64,000 nt of DNA from Caldilineaceae bacterium (GTDB taxonomy: Bacteria > Chloroflexota > Anaerolineae > Caldilineales > Caldilineaceae), in assembly GCA_958295845.1 (NCBI GenBank), contig OY282376.1, forward strand, positions 310,001 through 374,000, written 5' to 3'. Shown here one piece after another: positions 7,245 through 14,961 of this stretch. The first letter of the stretch is position 1. Each line of letters opens with the position of its first letter. The notes under the pieces were generated by a model, which was not told the DNA's origin, ran no database searches, and saw only the letters and a list, made by a program, of their open reading frames with translations. Both the position numbers and the translations under genes were made by a program.

Positions 7245-8036
7245 ATGAAACTCAGCAGCGCGCAGATTGCGCAATATGATGAACAGGGCTACCTCTTCTT
7301 CCCCGATCTGCTCGACAGCGATGAAGTGGCCGTCTTGCAGGAAGCGGTACCCGAGATCCTCAATCGCCCAGGGCCGGAGATAATCACCGAAAAAGAGGAT
7401 CCGTCCTCAGTCAGGCTGGCCTTTGGCGCGCATACCTATTCCGAGCCGTTCCGCCGCCTGACCCTGCTTCCCCGTCTGTTGAACCCGGTCCGTCAGCTGC
7501 TGCGCGACGACGTCTATCTCCATCAGAGCCGTATCAACCCCAAACAGGGCTTCGGCGGCGGCGCCTCGTGGGACTGGCACCAGGACTACCCGCCCTGGAA
7601 TTCGATCGACGGCATGCCGGAACCGAACTGCATCATGGTATCGGTTTTCATCGACGACTGCACCGCGGTCACGTCTCCCCTCCTGATCGTGCCCGGCTCG
7701 CAGCGCCATGGCCTTCTCGACGCCAAGCTGCACAAGGACGCCGCCGGGCGAGGATACGCGCTGCATCACATCGACAATGCGACCTTTGAACGGCTCGCGG
7801 CCGAGAACGGGATCGAAGCGCTGGTCGGGCCGGCCGGCTCGGTCGCATTCATCCACTGCAACGTGCTGCACGGTTCGGCCAACAATGTCTCGCCCTGGCG
7901 CCGGGCGATCATGTACCTGATCTACAACGCCGTCAGCAACGCCTGCACCGGCACCGAGCGCCCTTGGTATCAGAACAATCGCGACTTCACGCCCCTCTGC
8001 CCGCTCGACGACAGCAGTTTGAAGGCGCTGGCCTGA
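7245..8036 (+). CDS. Phytanoyl-CoA dioxygenase (PhyH) family protein, second copy
   Basis: This is a second Fe(II)/2-oxoglutarate oxygenase, 263 residues, clearly different from its neighbour and closer to the classical family. The N-terminus is AQIAQYDEQGYLFFPDLL, a typical PhyH opening. DWHQDYPPW supplies the HxD motif, and FIHCNVLHGSANNVSPWRR supplies the distal His and the Arg. LLIVPGSQRHG is the usual strand between them. The start is the ATG after GGAGG; the frame is open further up, but the extra residues would come from the tandem repeat. It is the fifth gene of the plus-strand operon. Confidence 0.9.
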   Translation: MKLSSAQIAQYDEQGYLFFPDLLDSDEVAVLQEAVPEILNRPGPEIITEKEDPSSVRLAFGAHTYSEPFRRLTLLPRLLNPVRQLLRDDVYLHQSRINPKQGFGGGASWDWHQDYPPWNSIDGMPEPNCIMVSVFIDDCTAVTSPLLIVPGSQRHGLLDAKLHKDAAGRGYALHHIDNATFERLAAENGIEALVGPAGSVAFIHCNVLHGSANNVSPWRRAIMYLIYNAVSNACTGTERPWYQNNRDFTPLCPLDDSSLKALA

Positions 8037-8082
8037 ACCGCAGCCACCGCATTCCGCAGAACACCCACCTGGAGCAACTGAC

Positions 8083-9132
8083 ATGAAATATCTGACCGCC
8101 GCCCAGCTGCAAGAGATCGGCACCCGGATCCTGGACGCGGCCGGCTCGCCCCATGCTGAGTCGGAAACCGTCTGCGAAGTTCTGGTGCGCGCCAACCTGT
8201 TTGGACACGACTCGCATGGCGTGATGCGCATACCGCAATACGTTGGCCAGATTCGCAGCGGCGCGATCCGTCCCGGTACGCCCATCGAGATCGAACGCGA
8301 GACACCGGCCTCCGCCGTCATCCAGGCGCATCAGGGCTGGGGCATGGTGATCGCACGGCAGGCGATGAAGCTGGCAATCGAGAAGGCGCGCCAGGTTGCC
8401 ATCGGCACCGTCGTCGTGCGCGGCAGCCAGCACGTCGGGCGCGTCGGCGAATACCCCACCATGGCCGCCGAGGAGCGTATGATCGGCATGGCCGTCGTCA
8501 ACTCCTATGGCACCAGCGGCTCAGTGGCCCCGTTTGGCGGCGCCGAACGGCGGCTCTCCCCCAACCCCATCGCCTTCGCCATGCCGAGCGGCGGGCCGTG
8601 GCCCGTCATGGTTGACATAACGACGTCTGTATTCCCCGAAGGCAAAGTCCGCGTTACCCAATACGCGGGCAAGCAGCTGCCCGAAGGCGTAATCGTCGAC
8701 GCCGAAGGCAATCCCACCACCGATCCCGCCGCCTTCTACGGGCCCCCCGCGGGCGCGCTCCTGCCCCTGGGCGGTATCGTGGGCCACAAGGGCTTTGCGC
8801 TCGGCATCGTGGCCGAGCTGCTGGCCGGCGCGCTCTCCGGCGCCGGCTGTACCGGCAAAGAGAGGGACCAGACCGGCAACGGCGTCTACTTCCAGGCCAT
8901 CAACATCGAGGCCCTGCTTCCCTACGACGACTTCATCGAGACCGTCCAGGAGCAGATCGCCTGGGTAAAGTCGGCGCGCCCGCAACCCGGCGTCAGCGAG
9001 GTCCTCTTCCCCGGCGAACCGGAATACCGCACCGCCCAACAGCGCGGCGCCCACGGCATCCCGGTCGAAGACAGCATCTGGCAGGAAATCAACGAGACCG
9101 CAGACAGCCTCGGCGTCACAATTGAAGCCTGA
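8083..9132 (+). CDS. Ldh/Mdh-family NAD(P)-dependent dehydrogenase (type 2 malate/lactate dehydrogenase)
   Basis: The 349 residues match the malate/L-lactate dehydrogenase family that is unrelated to Rossmann enzymes; members oxidise or reduce 2-oxo and 2-hydroxy acids, ureidoglycolate or cyclic imines. FGHDSHGVMRIPQYV carries the catalytic His. SQHVGRVGEYP and SPNPIAFAMPS are the conserved nucleotide-site segments, and GHKGFALGIVAELLAGALSG is the hallmark of the second domain. Full length. It lies 46 bases after the second PhyH gene and 124 before the hydroxyacid dehydrogenase. With a D-2-hydroxyacid dehydrogenase next door, the pathway probably interconverts a 2-oxo acid and both hydroxyacid enantiomers, which is inference. 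A paralogue is at 16.8 kb. Confidence 0.9.
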   Translation: MKYLTAAQLQEIGTRILDAAGSPHAESETVCEVLVRANLFGHDSHGVMRIPQYVGQIRSGAIRPGTPIEIERETPASAVIQAHQGWGMVIARQAMKLAIEKARQVAIGTVVVRGSQHVGRVGEYPTMAAEERMIGMAVVNSYGTSGSVAPFGGAERRLSPNPIAFAMPSGGPWPVMVDITTSVFPEGKVRVTQYAGKQLPEGVIVDAEGNPTTDPAAFYGPPAGALLPLGGIVGHKGFALGIVAELLAGALSGAGCTGKERDQTGNGVYFQAINIEALLPYDDFIETVQEQIAWVKSARPQPGVSEVLFPGEPEYRTAQQRGAHGIPVEDSIWQEINETADSLGVTIEA

Positions 9133-9202
9133 CCCGCGCCCACCCCTCCAGGTTTGATGCCCCACCGCTTACATGGCATCATGGAGTGCAATGCACTGGC
9201 AG

Positions 9203-9240
9203 TTCACTGACCACTGACCACTAACCACCGACCACTGCCC
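9203..9240 (+). repeat. GACCACT-type short repeat cluster
   Basis: CTGACCACT, CTAACCACC and GACCACTGCCC follow each other just upstream of the hydroxyacid dehydrogenase. Nearly the same string occurs at 62718-62755 beside the class II aldolase, so this is a dispersed low-complexity repeat of unknown role. Confidence 0.6.
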
Positions 9241-9256
9241 TTACGAGGTTCTGACA

Positions 9257-10225
9257 ATGCAAATTCTCTTTCTTCCCTTCAACCCCGTCATGCAGTACTG
9301 GTACGATGGCTTTGTCGAAGCGGTCGACGGGCGCTATCCGATTACAATGTACGATCATGACAAGCCGGTGGCTCCGCAGTTTGAAGGTATCGACGTGGTG
9401 GTGGCGTGCGCGGGCTGCACGCACGAGATGGTCGATGCGGCAGTCGAGGCCGGCGTCAAGCTATGGCAGGTGCTCTCGGTCGGCGTCGATCACTGGGATA
9501 TGCCATACTTCTTCAGAAAAGAGATGCCGTTCGCCAACACACCCGGCCCCTTCAGCGCCGTCGCCCTCGCCGAGCACGCGCTTACCCTGATGCTCCTGAT
9601 CGCCAAGAACCATCGCACCGCGCAGGCGAATATGCGCGCCGAACTCTTCAGCCTGCCCCTGAACGATGAGCTGGCCGGCAAGAAACTCGGCCTGGTCGGC
9701 CTGGGCGCGAGCGGGCGTGAACTGGCCAAGCGCGGCCACGCAATGGGCATGGAGGTCATGGCGGTCGACATCGCCGACATTCCGCAGTCGGTGCGCGACG
9801 AGTGTAATGTCTCTTTCTTCGGGGATCCCAGTGACATGGACCATCTGATCGCCGAGGCCGACTATCTGTCGCTCCACACCCCAAGCACGGACCAAACCAA
9901 GCACATGATCGGGGCGCGGCAGTTCGAAATGATGAAGCCGACTGCCGTGTTGATCAACGTGGCGCGCGGGTTACTGGTGGATGAGGACGCGCTGGTCGAG
10001 GCGTTACAGAGCGGGCAGATCCGGGCCGCCGGAATGGACGCGTTCGCGACCGAGCCGCTGCGAAGCTCCCACCCGCTGCTGCAGATGGACAACATGTACT
10101 GCACCCCGCACATCGCCGGCGTAACCAAAGAGACGACGCAGCGCCGCGGCCAGGCCGCCGCCACCAACGTCGAGCGGGTCTCCCAGGGGCTGGAGCCGCT
10201 GCATCTGGTCACGCCCGACAGTTGA
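9257..10225 (+). CDS. D-2-hydroxyacid dehydrogenase (NAD-dependent)
   Basis: This protein has 322 residues with the two-domain layout of the formate/D-lactate/phosphoglycerate dehydrogenase superfamily. LGLVGLGASGRELAKR is the GxGxxG nucleotide-binding loop. Catalytic Arg is in VLINVARGLLVDEDAL, Glu in DAFATEPL and His in CTPHIAGVTKET. It reversibly reduces a 2-oxo acid with NAD(P)H; the side chain of the substrate is not predictable. It is the last gene of the plus-strand operon, and a clear terminator follows it at 10282-10316, overlapping the end of the convergent SDR gene. Confidence 0.92.
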   Translation: MQILFLPFNPVMQYWYDGFVEAVDGRYPITMYDHDKPVAPQFEGIDVVVACAGCTHEMVDAAVEAGVKLWQVLSVGVDHWDMPYFFRKEMPFANTPGPFSAVALAEHALTLMLLIAKNHRTAQANMRAELFSLPLNDELAGKKLGLVGLGASGRELAKRGHAMGMEVMAVDIADIPQSVRDECNVSFFGDPSDMDHLIAEADYLSLHTPSTDQTKHMIGARQFEMMKPTAVLINVARGLLVDEDALVEALQSGQIRAAGMDAFATEPLRSSHPLLQMDNMYCTPHIAGVTKETTQRRGQAAATNVERVSQGLEPLHLVTPDS

Positions 10226-10281
10226 CGTCAGTTCAGATAGAAAGATAGGATTCCGAGGAGAGAGCGGAACATAATCGCGAG

Positions 10282-10316
10282 CGGATAGTGGTGTGTCTTA
10301 TCCACTATCCGTTTTT
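10282..10316 (+). terminator. Rho-independent terminator of the peptidase-PhyH operon
   Basis: CGGATAGTGG and CCACTATCCG form a perfect 10-bp stem with a 10-base loop, followed by TTTTT. It ends the plus-strand operon. The stop codon of the convergent SDR gene (10298-10300) lies inside the loop, so one arm of the hairpin is also coding sequence on the other strand. Confidence 0.85.
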
Positions 10317-11143
10317 GGTCTCACTTCGTCCTCGCTGACGGTCACTTTGGGGCCCTGCCCAAGCTCGATGCCGCCGGTGAGGGGTATTTCTGCGCCGGTG
10401 ATAAAGCTGGCCGCATCGCTTGCCAGAAACAGGCAGAGATTGCCCGCCTCTTCTACTGTCCCGCTGCGCCCGGTCCACTGCCATGTCTCCACAAAGTCGT
10501 GAAACGCCTGGCCGTATTCCATGGTCGCTTCAAGATCGAGGCGGCTCTGCGTAAGGATATTGCCGGGCATGATGGCATTCACTCGCACACCGTGCCTGGC
10601 TTCGTCAATCGCCAGCGCCTTCGTAAAGCCGTGAACCCCGCCCTTTGAAGCACAGTAGGTAGTAGCCTGCCACTGCCCCATCGCGCCCACGATGCTGCCC
10701 AGGTTGATGATGCTGCCGCGTGTCTCGCGCAGATGGGGCAGCGCGAATTTGCACGCGGCGAAAATGCTGACCAGGTTGAGTTTCAGCAGCGCCTCGAACG
10801 CCTCGACAGAGAAACTGTCGATCGGCTGGTGCGGAGGGTGTTGACCGGCGTTGTTGATGAGACAGTCCAGCCGTCCAAAGCGCGCCGCTGTCCGCTCAAT
10901 GACCCGTTCGACCTCGGCGGGCTGACGCACATCACAGGGTTCAAAGTGGCACGCACCCGGCCCGGCCGCGGTCAACTCAGCGGCCAGCGTGCGCCCCGTC
11001 TCCTCGTCAATGTCGCAGATCACCACGCCTGCCCCCGCCCGTGTAAAGACCCGGGCACAGCCTGAGCCGATGCCCTTACTGCCCCCCGTGATCAGGGTGG
11101 CCTTGTCAAATCCTGCGGCAAAAGGGGTTGTTTTCTCAGCCAT
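10298..11143 (-). CDS. SDR family NAD(P)-dependent oxidoreductase
   Basis: A classical short-chain dehydrogenase of 281 residues. ATLITGGSKGIGSG is the cofactor loop, NNAG follows strand 4, and the catalytic Ser-Tyr-Lys set is in the segment ending TTYCASKGG. VRVNAIMPGNILTQSR and FITGAEIPLTGG are also typical. The substrate is unknown; close families act on sugars, polyols or steroids. The start at 11143 gives the usual short N-terminus. The ten or so residues after TGG of the C-terminus are unusually polar and are encoded by the arm of the convergent terminator. It reads towards the plus-strand operon and could act on the same compound, but this is only positional. Confidence 0.88.
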   Translation of the reverse strand: MAEKTTPFAAGFDKATLITGGSKGIGSGCARVFTRAGAGVVICDIDEETGRTLAAELTAAGPGACHFEPCDVRQPAEVERVIERTAARFGRLDCLINNAGQHPPHQPIDSFSVEAFEALLKLNLVSIFAACKFALPHLRETRGSIINLGSIVGAMGQWQATTYCASKGGVHGFTKALAIDEARHGVRVNAIMPGNILTQSRLDLEATMEYGQAFHDFVETWQWTGRSGTVEEAGNLCLFLASDAASFITGAEIPLTGGIELGQGPKVTVSEDEVRPKTDSG

Positions 11144-11671
11144 CGATTCCGCCCGGTTCGTGGTTAAAGCCGCAAACAAAAATTCCGTTGGATGCCAAAA
11201 TGATCCGCATAGTCAACGCCTCAGGGACCGCCGGTGCCTCCCCTGCCCCTACGCAATACGTTACACGAAGGGCGGCAGAAAGCGCATTCTCATTTTGAAC
11301 GGAGCCACTCAGCCGCAACCGATTCGCAACCCTGAACGAGGCGAGCAAAGGTGTTCCTTCTCCCCTCATTGTTGTAATTGGGGCGATCGGGCCTTCGGCC
11401 CTCCCTTGTGCAGGGGCTGCGCCCCCGCAACGCCCCGCCCTGGCTAGCCACCGTATTGGTTCTTCCCCACCATCGTAGCATGCCGACAGTGCGCCCTAAC
11501 CAACCAAGCGGCTGTCAATCGAATACGCCATCACAAAGGGGATTATATACCAAAGTAACATCTGCTAACTGTTGACCCACTCACGCCCTGCGTTTTCTTT
11601 TTTTGGGGAATTTGTATGAAAGTTCCGTATGGCAATGAATAAATGTGGGATGCTGTGTTTTTTGACAGTTG
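11144..11671. other. Intergenic region with repeat A and a change in base composition
   Basis: I see no gene. From 11293 to 11534 lies the left half of dispersed repeat A. From 11535 the sequence becomes AT-rich (TTTTCTTTTTTTGGGG and similar), which continues through the CoiA-like gene. The boundary is sharp and coincides with the point where the similarity to the intact repeat C at 27.8 kb stops. Confidence 0.7.
11293..11534 (+). repeat. Dispersed hairpin repeat, copy A, left part
   Basis: The core (11381-11451) holds two consecutive hairpins: GGGCC/GGCCC around TTC, then GCAGGGGC/GCCCCCGC around TGC. Flanking sequence on the left (around GCAACCGATTCGCAACCCTG) is shared with copy B. The right flank (around GCCGACAGTGCGCCCTAACC) is shared with copy C. 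The similarity to C stops at 11534 and resumes at 12862, on the far side of the CoiA-like gene. Confidence 0.8.
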
Positions 11672-12775
11672 TTAATGTCGCAGCAGTTGAGAAATAATCG
11701 TGTCGTTTATATTGGTTAAGGGCATGGCATGCCTTTGCTCTGACCATGGATCATAGATGCCATTCCAAAAGCTGACTCTGACTTCAATTCCTGCTTTTCT
11801 GCATCTCTGTATAACCTCTTTAACAATTTCCATCTCCATATCATCGTCATATTGATTTAAATTCCAGTGTATTAGGGCGGCGGGATTTTTCCAGATTGGA
11901 ACTTCTTCGGTTGACCCAAAATTCGCAAATACAGAACCTTTATTTGGCAACTCGAACCTGAACAAATACGCTTTAGTTCGTGTCTGAATAAACCCCAGTT
12001 CGGTTAGGGCAAGTGCATTTGTGAACACTTGTTTGCGGACATTGAAGTACATGGGCTTGTCAAACTTGTCTTTTTTCCATGGGGTAAACGGAAGTCGATC
12101 TGAAGTCCAAGGTGTCCTGTCGCTCATCGGTTGCAAAAGAGACGAAACGGTATCTGATACATAGTTTTGTCTCTTTTCTATTTCCTTGTATCTGTCAACA
12201 CACTGGCTACACATATCATCTTCTATGTTTATTGTTTTGTCTGCAATCACAGCGATACTAAACCTGTCAAGCTGCTCCCATTCTGGATGAACCAAGAACG
12301 CAGGGACGCTTGAATCTTTGTATAGGTTTTCGGTGGCTGGCTCTAAGTCGTGAGTAACAACAATCTCGATAGCAATAGGGTCTTTCTCTTTTCTGTAAAC
12401 AACAATGTCTGATCGGACGCCTGCAATGATCGACTGTTCTTGTTTGGCTTCGATGATTTGCGGAGCAATATTGTATGCAATTTCTTCTTTGCATTCATCG
12501 CAGGAATACCCTAAATAGTAATCCTCTTTACCATCTGCCGAGTCATTAACGGATTGAATAATCAAAGCCTGAGCCAATTTGTGCAGAGCATTGTCTGGGT
12601 CAGCACATACACCTGTCTGTCTATGTGCAAAATGCGGACGCTTTATTTTTCCTTTTTTGGGAGTCATTTTCTCTTTGCAGCCCACACATAAGTAAACCGC
12701 TCCCCTTTTTGCTTCATGGATACTAACTAAACGGTCATCTGAGTTAAAAGCAAATGGGTAAAGAATTGATTTCAT
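11672..12775 (-). CDS. CoiA-like competence/nuclease family protein (AT-rich insert)
   Basis: A 367-residue protein resembling the CoiA family, which in Gram-positive bacteria supports uptake of transforming DNA and has a PD-(D/E)xK nuclease core. A zinc-ribbon-like start (C30 and C33 in YLCVGC, then KIKRPHFAH at 45-51 and C57) is followed by CDEC at 92-95. The nuclease core is GVRSDIVVY (Asp123) and IAIEIVVTHD (Glu137), with Glu109 before it. A further CSQC pair lies near residue 190. The gene is far more AT-rich than all neighbours and uses AT-ending codons, so it is probably foreign. It sits inside a copy of the dispersed repeat. It could serve competence or be a defence or cargo nuclease; no partner gene is nearby. 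Confidence 0.72.
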   Translation of the reverse strand: MKSILYPFAFNSDDRLVSIHEAKRGAVYLCVGCKEKMTPKKGKIKRPHFAHRQTGVCADPDNALHKLAQALIIQSVNDSADGKEDYYLGYSCDECKEEIAYNIAPQIIEAKQEQSIIAGVRSDIVVYRKEKDPIAIEIVVTHDLEPATENLYKDSSVPAFLVHPEWEQLDRFSIAVIADKTINIEDDMCSQCVDRYKEIEKRQNYVSDTVSSLLQPMSDRTPWTSDRLPFTPWKKDKFDKPMYFNVRKQVFTNALALTELGFIQTRTKAYLFRFELPNKGSVFANFGSTEEVPIWKNPAALIHWNLNQYDDDMEMEIVKEVIQRCRKAGIEVRVSFWNGIYDPWSEQRHAMPLTNINDTIISQLLRH

Positions 12776-12861
12776 GTTTTTTGCCCATAACTAACTACTC
12801 ACTGTCAATCAGGAATTGGCAACCCTCAAATGTGACTTTGGTATGTAATCCCCATCAATAA

Positions 12862-12922
12862 GCCCGAATGGCGGCGAAGGTAAAGAGTAGGTCAAGACAG
12901 ACACTGTATGCGGCTTAGTAGT
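12862..12922 (+). repeat. Dispersed hairpin repeat, copy A, right part
   Basis: CCCGAATGGCGGCG, then CAAGACAGACACTGT and GGCTTAGTAGT align without gaps to 27887-27930 of copy C. This stretch is separated from the left part (ending 11534) by 1,327 bases that carry the CoiA-like gene, whereas in copy C the two halves are only about three bases apart. Confidence 0.75.
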
Positions 12923-12938
12923 TACGTTTGAACTTACT

Positions 12939-13709
12939 CTAGCCCCCACCCTCAGGCCGCCCGCGCACGATCAGATTCTCAACATCCTCCAGCGTTGAAT
13001 CCTCAACGTCGAGCACGCCCTGCCTTTCTCCGCCCTTCAGCACCATCACGCGGTCGCCGATGGACAGGACATCGGTAATGCGATGCGTGATCAGGATGAT
13101 CGAAATGCCCTGATCGCGCAGTTCCGCCATCAGGTCCAGCAACGTGTTGGTTTCCTTCACCCCCAGCGCGGCTGTCGGCTCATCCATGATCAGAATCCTG
13201 GCATCGAATCCGATCGCCCGCGCCACCGCCACCATCTGGCGCTGCCCCCCGGACATCCTCTCAACCAGCAGCTTGGGCGAGCTGATGTTGATGCGCAGCC
13301 GCTCGAGCAGCGCATGCGACTCGTCGTACATTCTCTTCTTGTCGAGAAAAGTGATGCCCAGAACGCGCCTGGTATACTCCCGCCCGGTAAAGACATTGGC
13401 AGCAACGTCCAGGTTGTTGAACACCGCCAGATCCTGGTAGATCATCGCCAGCCCCAGCGCCTGGGCGTCGCGCGGATTGCGCAACCCGGCCTTTTGCCCT
13501 TCAACGAAAATTTCGCCCGCGTCCGGAATCACCGACCCGAAGAGCGTCTTCATCAGCGTAGATTTTCCGGCCGCGTTGTCGCCGACCAGGCCCAACAGCT
13601 CCCCGCGCCGCAACTCCAGATCGACGCCGTTGAGCGCCTGGACGTTGCCAAATCTCTTCGAGATCCCTCGCATCTCCACCGCGTGCTCAATGCTCATGGC
13701 TATACTCAC
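12939..13709 (-). CDS. Sugar-type ABC transporter ATP-binding protein (single ATPase domain)
   Basis: The ATPase of a CUT2-like (ribose/xylose type) importer, 256 residues. Walker A is GDNAAGKST at 43-51, a variant with Asp and Ala where most have GxNGAGKST. The signature is MSGGQRQ (about 153-159), Walker B ILIMDEP (173-179), and the switch His is in LITHR. CUT2 ATPases usually have two fused ATPase halves; this one has a single half and so must act as a homodimer. The start is GTG 13709 or ATG 13697; neither has a good Shine-Dalgarno. It is the third gene after permease and binding protein and the last of the long minus-strand cluster, ending just outside the AT-rich island. Confidence 0.88.
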   Translation of the reverse strand: MSIAMSIEHAVEMRGISKRFGNVQALNGVDLELRRGELLGLVGDNAAGKSTLMKTLFGSVIPDAGEIFVEGQKAGLRNPRDAQALGLAMIYQDLAVFNNLDVAANVFTGREYTRRVLGITFLDKKRMYDESHALLERLRINISSPKLLVERMSGGQRQMVAVARAIGFDARILIMDEPTAALGVKETNTLLDLMAELRDQGISIILITHRITDVLSIGDRVMVLKGGERQGVLDVEDSTLEDVENLIVRGRPEGGG

Positions 13710-13769
13710 AATTACTTTGAGGAGCGGAAAGAGAGCTCTCTTCCCGCTCCTCGATATTCCTCACTTCTC

Positions 13770-14789
13770 TTACTGCAAGACCTCCGTCTCGACCAGCTCC
13801 TTGATCTCCAGGAAATTCTGCTTCATCGTATCCTGGTAGCTGTCGATGTTGGACTGGTCGACAAGCGTGATGCGGGTGTCAAGGTACTGGGCGGTAGCCT
13901 GCACGCCCTGGTGCTTAATCATCCACGGAATGTAGACCGCCAGGTAACCCTGACCGTAAGGCTGCTGAACGTAGGTGAAGGAGACGGTTCCATTGCGGAT
14001 GCCCTCGACGATCTCCGGCGCGTCGTCCACGCCAGTAACGATAACGTCGTCACGGCCGGCATCCGGGAACGCCACCGTCGCGCCGACCGAATTCAGGTTG
14101 CCGAGCGAGTAGTAGGCATCCATTTCAGGATAGGTGACCAGAGCCTCTTCCGCGCAGCGGACCGTGCCCTCCGGGTTGTCGCAGTCGATCAGCACGCCGA
14201 TTACCTTGATGTCCGGCGCGTGTTCGGCGAAATAGTCCTCCAGCCCGGCCTGACGGTCCTTGTCGACCACATTGCCCGGCTCGCCAAACGCAACCACCAC
14301 GTTGCCTTCGCCGCCCATCAGATCAACCAGCCGTTCGGCTACGGTCGCGCCGGCCGTGTAGAAGTCGGTTGCCATGCAGACGTCGGCATTGACCGCCTCG
14401 GAGCAGGAGGCATTCTGGGTGGTGCCAAGCCCTCTCTCTTTAGCCTGCGACAGGATGCCTTCCATGATGTCCGGCACGCCCGTCATCACGCTGAGGCCGG
14501 TGATGCAGGGCAGCGAGAGAGCAGACTCGGTCATCTCCAGCTGCTTCTCAGGGCTGTATTCGGCCGGCGCCAGGAAGACGATCTCCACGCCAAGCTCCTC
14601 CGCGGCCGCTTCCGCGCCGCCCTGCCAGGCTGTAATGTAAGGATGCACCAGCGGCGCGCTGACGATGTAGCGCTCGGTTTCGCCGCAATCCGGCTCCCGC
14701 TCAACGACCACCGTTTCCGGCATCGTGCAGGCAGCCAGCCCCACAACCAGCAGGACCATCAACGTTGTGCCCAAAATCAGACGCTTCAT
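13770..14789 (-). CDS. Sugar-type ABC transporter substrate-binding lipoprotein
   Basis: A periplasmic-binding-protein-fold lipoprotein (peripla_BP_4 class, like RbsB and XylF), 339 residues. GGAGG lies before the ATG, and MKRLILGTTLMVLLVVG leads to the lipobox LAAC. The mature part has the expected pattern: VSAPLVHPYITAWQGGAEAA, DCDNPEGTVRCAEEALV, then MDAYYSLGNLNSVGATVAF and VIVTGVDDAPEIVEGI, which forms the sugar-binding loop of the second lobe. The many Cys residues in the mature domain are unusual for the family and could form surface disulfides. It lies between permease and ATPase genes in the same direction. Confidence 0.88.
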   Translation of the reverse strand: MKRLILGTTLMVLLVVGLAACTMPETVVVEREPDCGETERYIVSAPLVHPYITAWQGGAEAAAEELGVEIVFLAPAEYSPEKQLEMTESALSLPCITGLSVMTGVPDIMEGILSQAKERGLGTTQNASCSEAVNADVCMATDFYTAGATVAERLVDLMGGEGNVVVAFGEPGNVVDKDRQAGLEDYFAEHAPDIKVIGVLIDCDNPEGTVRCAEEALVTYPEMDAYYSLGNLNSVGATVAFPDAGRDDVIVTGVDDAPEIVEGIRNGTVSFTYVQQPYGQGYLAVYIPWMIKHQGVQATAQYLDTRITLVDQSNIDSYQDTMKQNFLEIKELVETEVLQ

Positions 14790-14961
14790 TGCTCTTTCCT
14801 CCGTGGTCTGAAAAACATGGTATCCAATCGGGTGATGCGACCGGTAATGCAACCGCAAAAACGAGACATTTCTTCCATCGCCACCTCCTTTCATCTGTAG
14901 CCCTTGGACAGCGGCCACAAAGACCGTTCGCCGCCGCAAACCGGATCCGGCGCCGGCCGGG

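Noticed and set aside
10299..10310. DnaA box (TTATCCACT)
   Set aside because: A single near match that is part of a terminator stem; no cluster of boxes or AT-rich unwinding region, so not an origin.
11565..11747. Small minus-strand frame downstream of the CoiA-like gene
   Set aside because: It overlaps the CoiA-like gene's end in another frame, has no ribosome-binding site and lies in AT-rich repeat-flanking DNA.
13083..14900. A 605-codon open frame on the plus strand opposite the sugar importer
   Set aside because: Shadow of ATPase and binding-protein genes; no ribosome-binding site and no motif.
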